A stretch of 64,000 bases of DNA, taken from assembly GCF_000022605.2 (NCBI RefSeq), contig NC_013454.1, positions 558,001 to 622,000 on the forward strand, read 5' to 3'. The position numbers and the translations under genes are program-made. The notes under the pieces were generated by a model. That model was not told the DNA's origin. It did not search any database and saw only the letters and a list, made by a program, of their open reading frames with translations. The stretch comes from Blattabacterium sp. (Blattella germanica) str. Bge (GTDB lineage: Bacteria; Bacteroidota; Bacteroidia; Flavobacteriales; Blattabacteriaceae). Position 1 is the stretch's first letter. Every line of letters begins with the position of its first letter. Shown piece by piece: positions 63,738-64,000 of the stretch.

Positions 63738-64000
63738 TCAATTACATGTACACATCAAATTTCTATCCCCATATCCATCATCAATACGATTGACTGATGG
63801 CCAGAATTTTCTTTCCCTGACCCAATATAATGGATATGCAGCTTTTTCTCTACTATAAGGATAGTTCCAATCATTATCAGTTAGCAATTCTATACTATGC
63901 GGAGCGTTTTTAAGTACATTTTCTTTTTTAGAAAATTTTCCATCTTCAATTTCTTGAATTTCTTTACGTATATTGATAAGTGTTTCAATAAAACGATCTA
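63738..64000 (-). CDS. gcvP: Glycine dehydrogenase (decarboxylating) P-protein, C-terminal end
   Basis: Only the last 87 or so codons are in the window; the rest lies beyond 64000. The visible C-terminus reads [18 protein letters not shown], then [33 protein letters not shown]. This is the highly conserved end of the PLP-dependent P-protein of the glycine cleavage system. The gene is convergent with tsaD, with 43 bases between the stops if tsaD ends at 63694. Confidence 0.93.
   Translation of the reverse strand, partial: DRFIETLINIRKEIQEIEDGKFSKKENVLKNAPHSIELLTDNDWNYPYSREKAAYPLYWVRERKFWPSVNRIDDGYGDRNLMCTCN

Noticed and set aside
1-64000. CRISPR arrays, insertion sequences, prophage, toxin-antitoxin or biosynthetic clusters
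   Set aside because: No regularly spaced repeats, transposase, integrase or related genes were found; nearly all bases belong to conserved housekeeping genes.
1-64000. Shine-Dalgarno sites as evidence for start choice
   Set aside because: Purine-rich stretches are scattered and AT-rich, and Bacteroidota make little use of Shine-Dalgarno pairing, so starts were chosen by conservation, overlap and promoter position.

Overview
The window is a gene-dense, strongly AT-rich stretch of a flavobacterial (Bacteroidota) genome in advanced reduction. The best fit is Blattabacterium, the obligate endosymbiont of cockroaches. That identification is inferred from gene content and style: flavobacterial protein families and gene orders, the Bacteroidota -7 promoter box TAnnTTTG, very short spacers, many A/T homopolymers, no mobile elements and no CRISPR, while recA, respiration and envelope genes are kept. 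No insertion sequence, phage, toxin-antitoxin or restriction gene is visible.

Layout. 1-2.5 kb: chaperones dnaJ (cut by the window edge) and grpE, then trpS. 2.5-7.4 kb: ATP synthase operon atpBEFHAG without atpD/atpC. 7.4-12.4 kb: a trans-sulfuration enzyme, cysS, folE, nadE, tsaB. 12.4-16.5 kb: hemC, a Trk/Ktr potassium uptake pair and hemD on one strand. 16.5-24.6 kb: the six-gene alternative complex III (actABCDEF). 24.7-29.7 kb: an M16 peptidase pair, a DUF59/SufT-like protein, an SPFH protein, a DUF3127 protein with an SSB-like tail, and nth. 29.7-34.6 kb: clpC, dnaX, sucC. 34.7-37.8 kb: a LolD-type ATPase, an esterase, a TPR protein and a periplasmic-binding-like protein. 37.9-48.6 kb: sucB, sucA, alaS, an acyltransferase and fused ccsBA. 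48.7-54.8 kb: an MBL-fold hydrolase, recA, a lytic transglycosylase, tatA, a sugar nucleotidyltransferase, a degenerate dut and a flippase. 54.9-64 kb: clpP, three tRNAs, pgpH, an Lrp-type regulator, tamB, frameshifted tsaD and the 3' end of gcvP.

How they fit together. Much of the window serves one aerobic respiratory chain. SucAB and SucC are TCA-cycle enzymes, HemC and HemD make tetrapyrrole, CcsBA attaches haem, TatA can support export of the twin-arginine ActB, ActA-F passes quinol electrons to cytochrome c, and AtpBEFHAG uses the gradient. KtrAB-type potassium uptake and PgpH, a predicted c-di-AMP phosphodiesterase, suggest that a c-di-AMP/potassium circuit survives.

The most notable signals are domain-level losses inside intact reading frames. 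DnaJ lacks one of its two zinc centres, ClpC lacks its N-terminal domain, Nth lacks the iron-sulfur loop, DnaX has altered Walker A and B residues and no zinc module, and Dut has lost its catalytic motifs. In addition, tsaD is frameshifted at a nine-A tract, a sigma-54-like promoter sits in front of grpE, and the DUF3127 protein ends like SSB.
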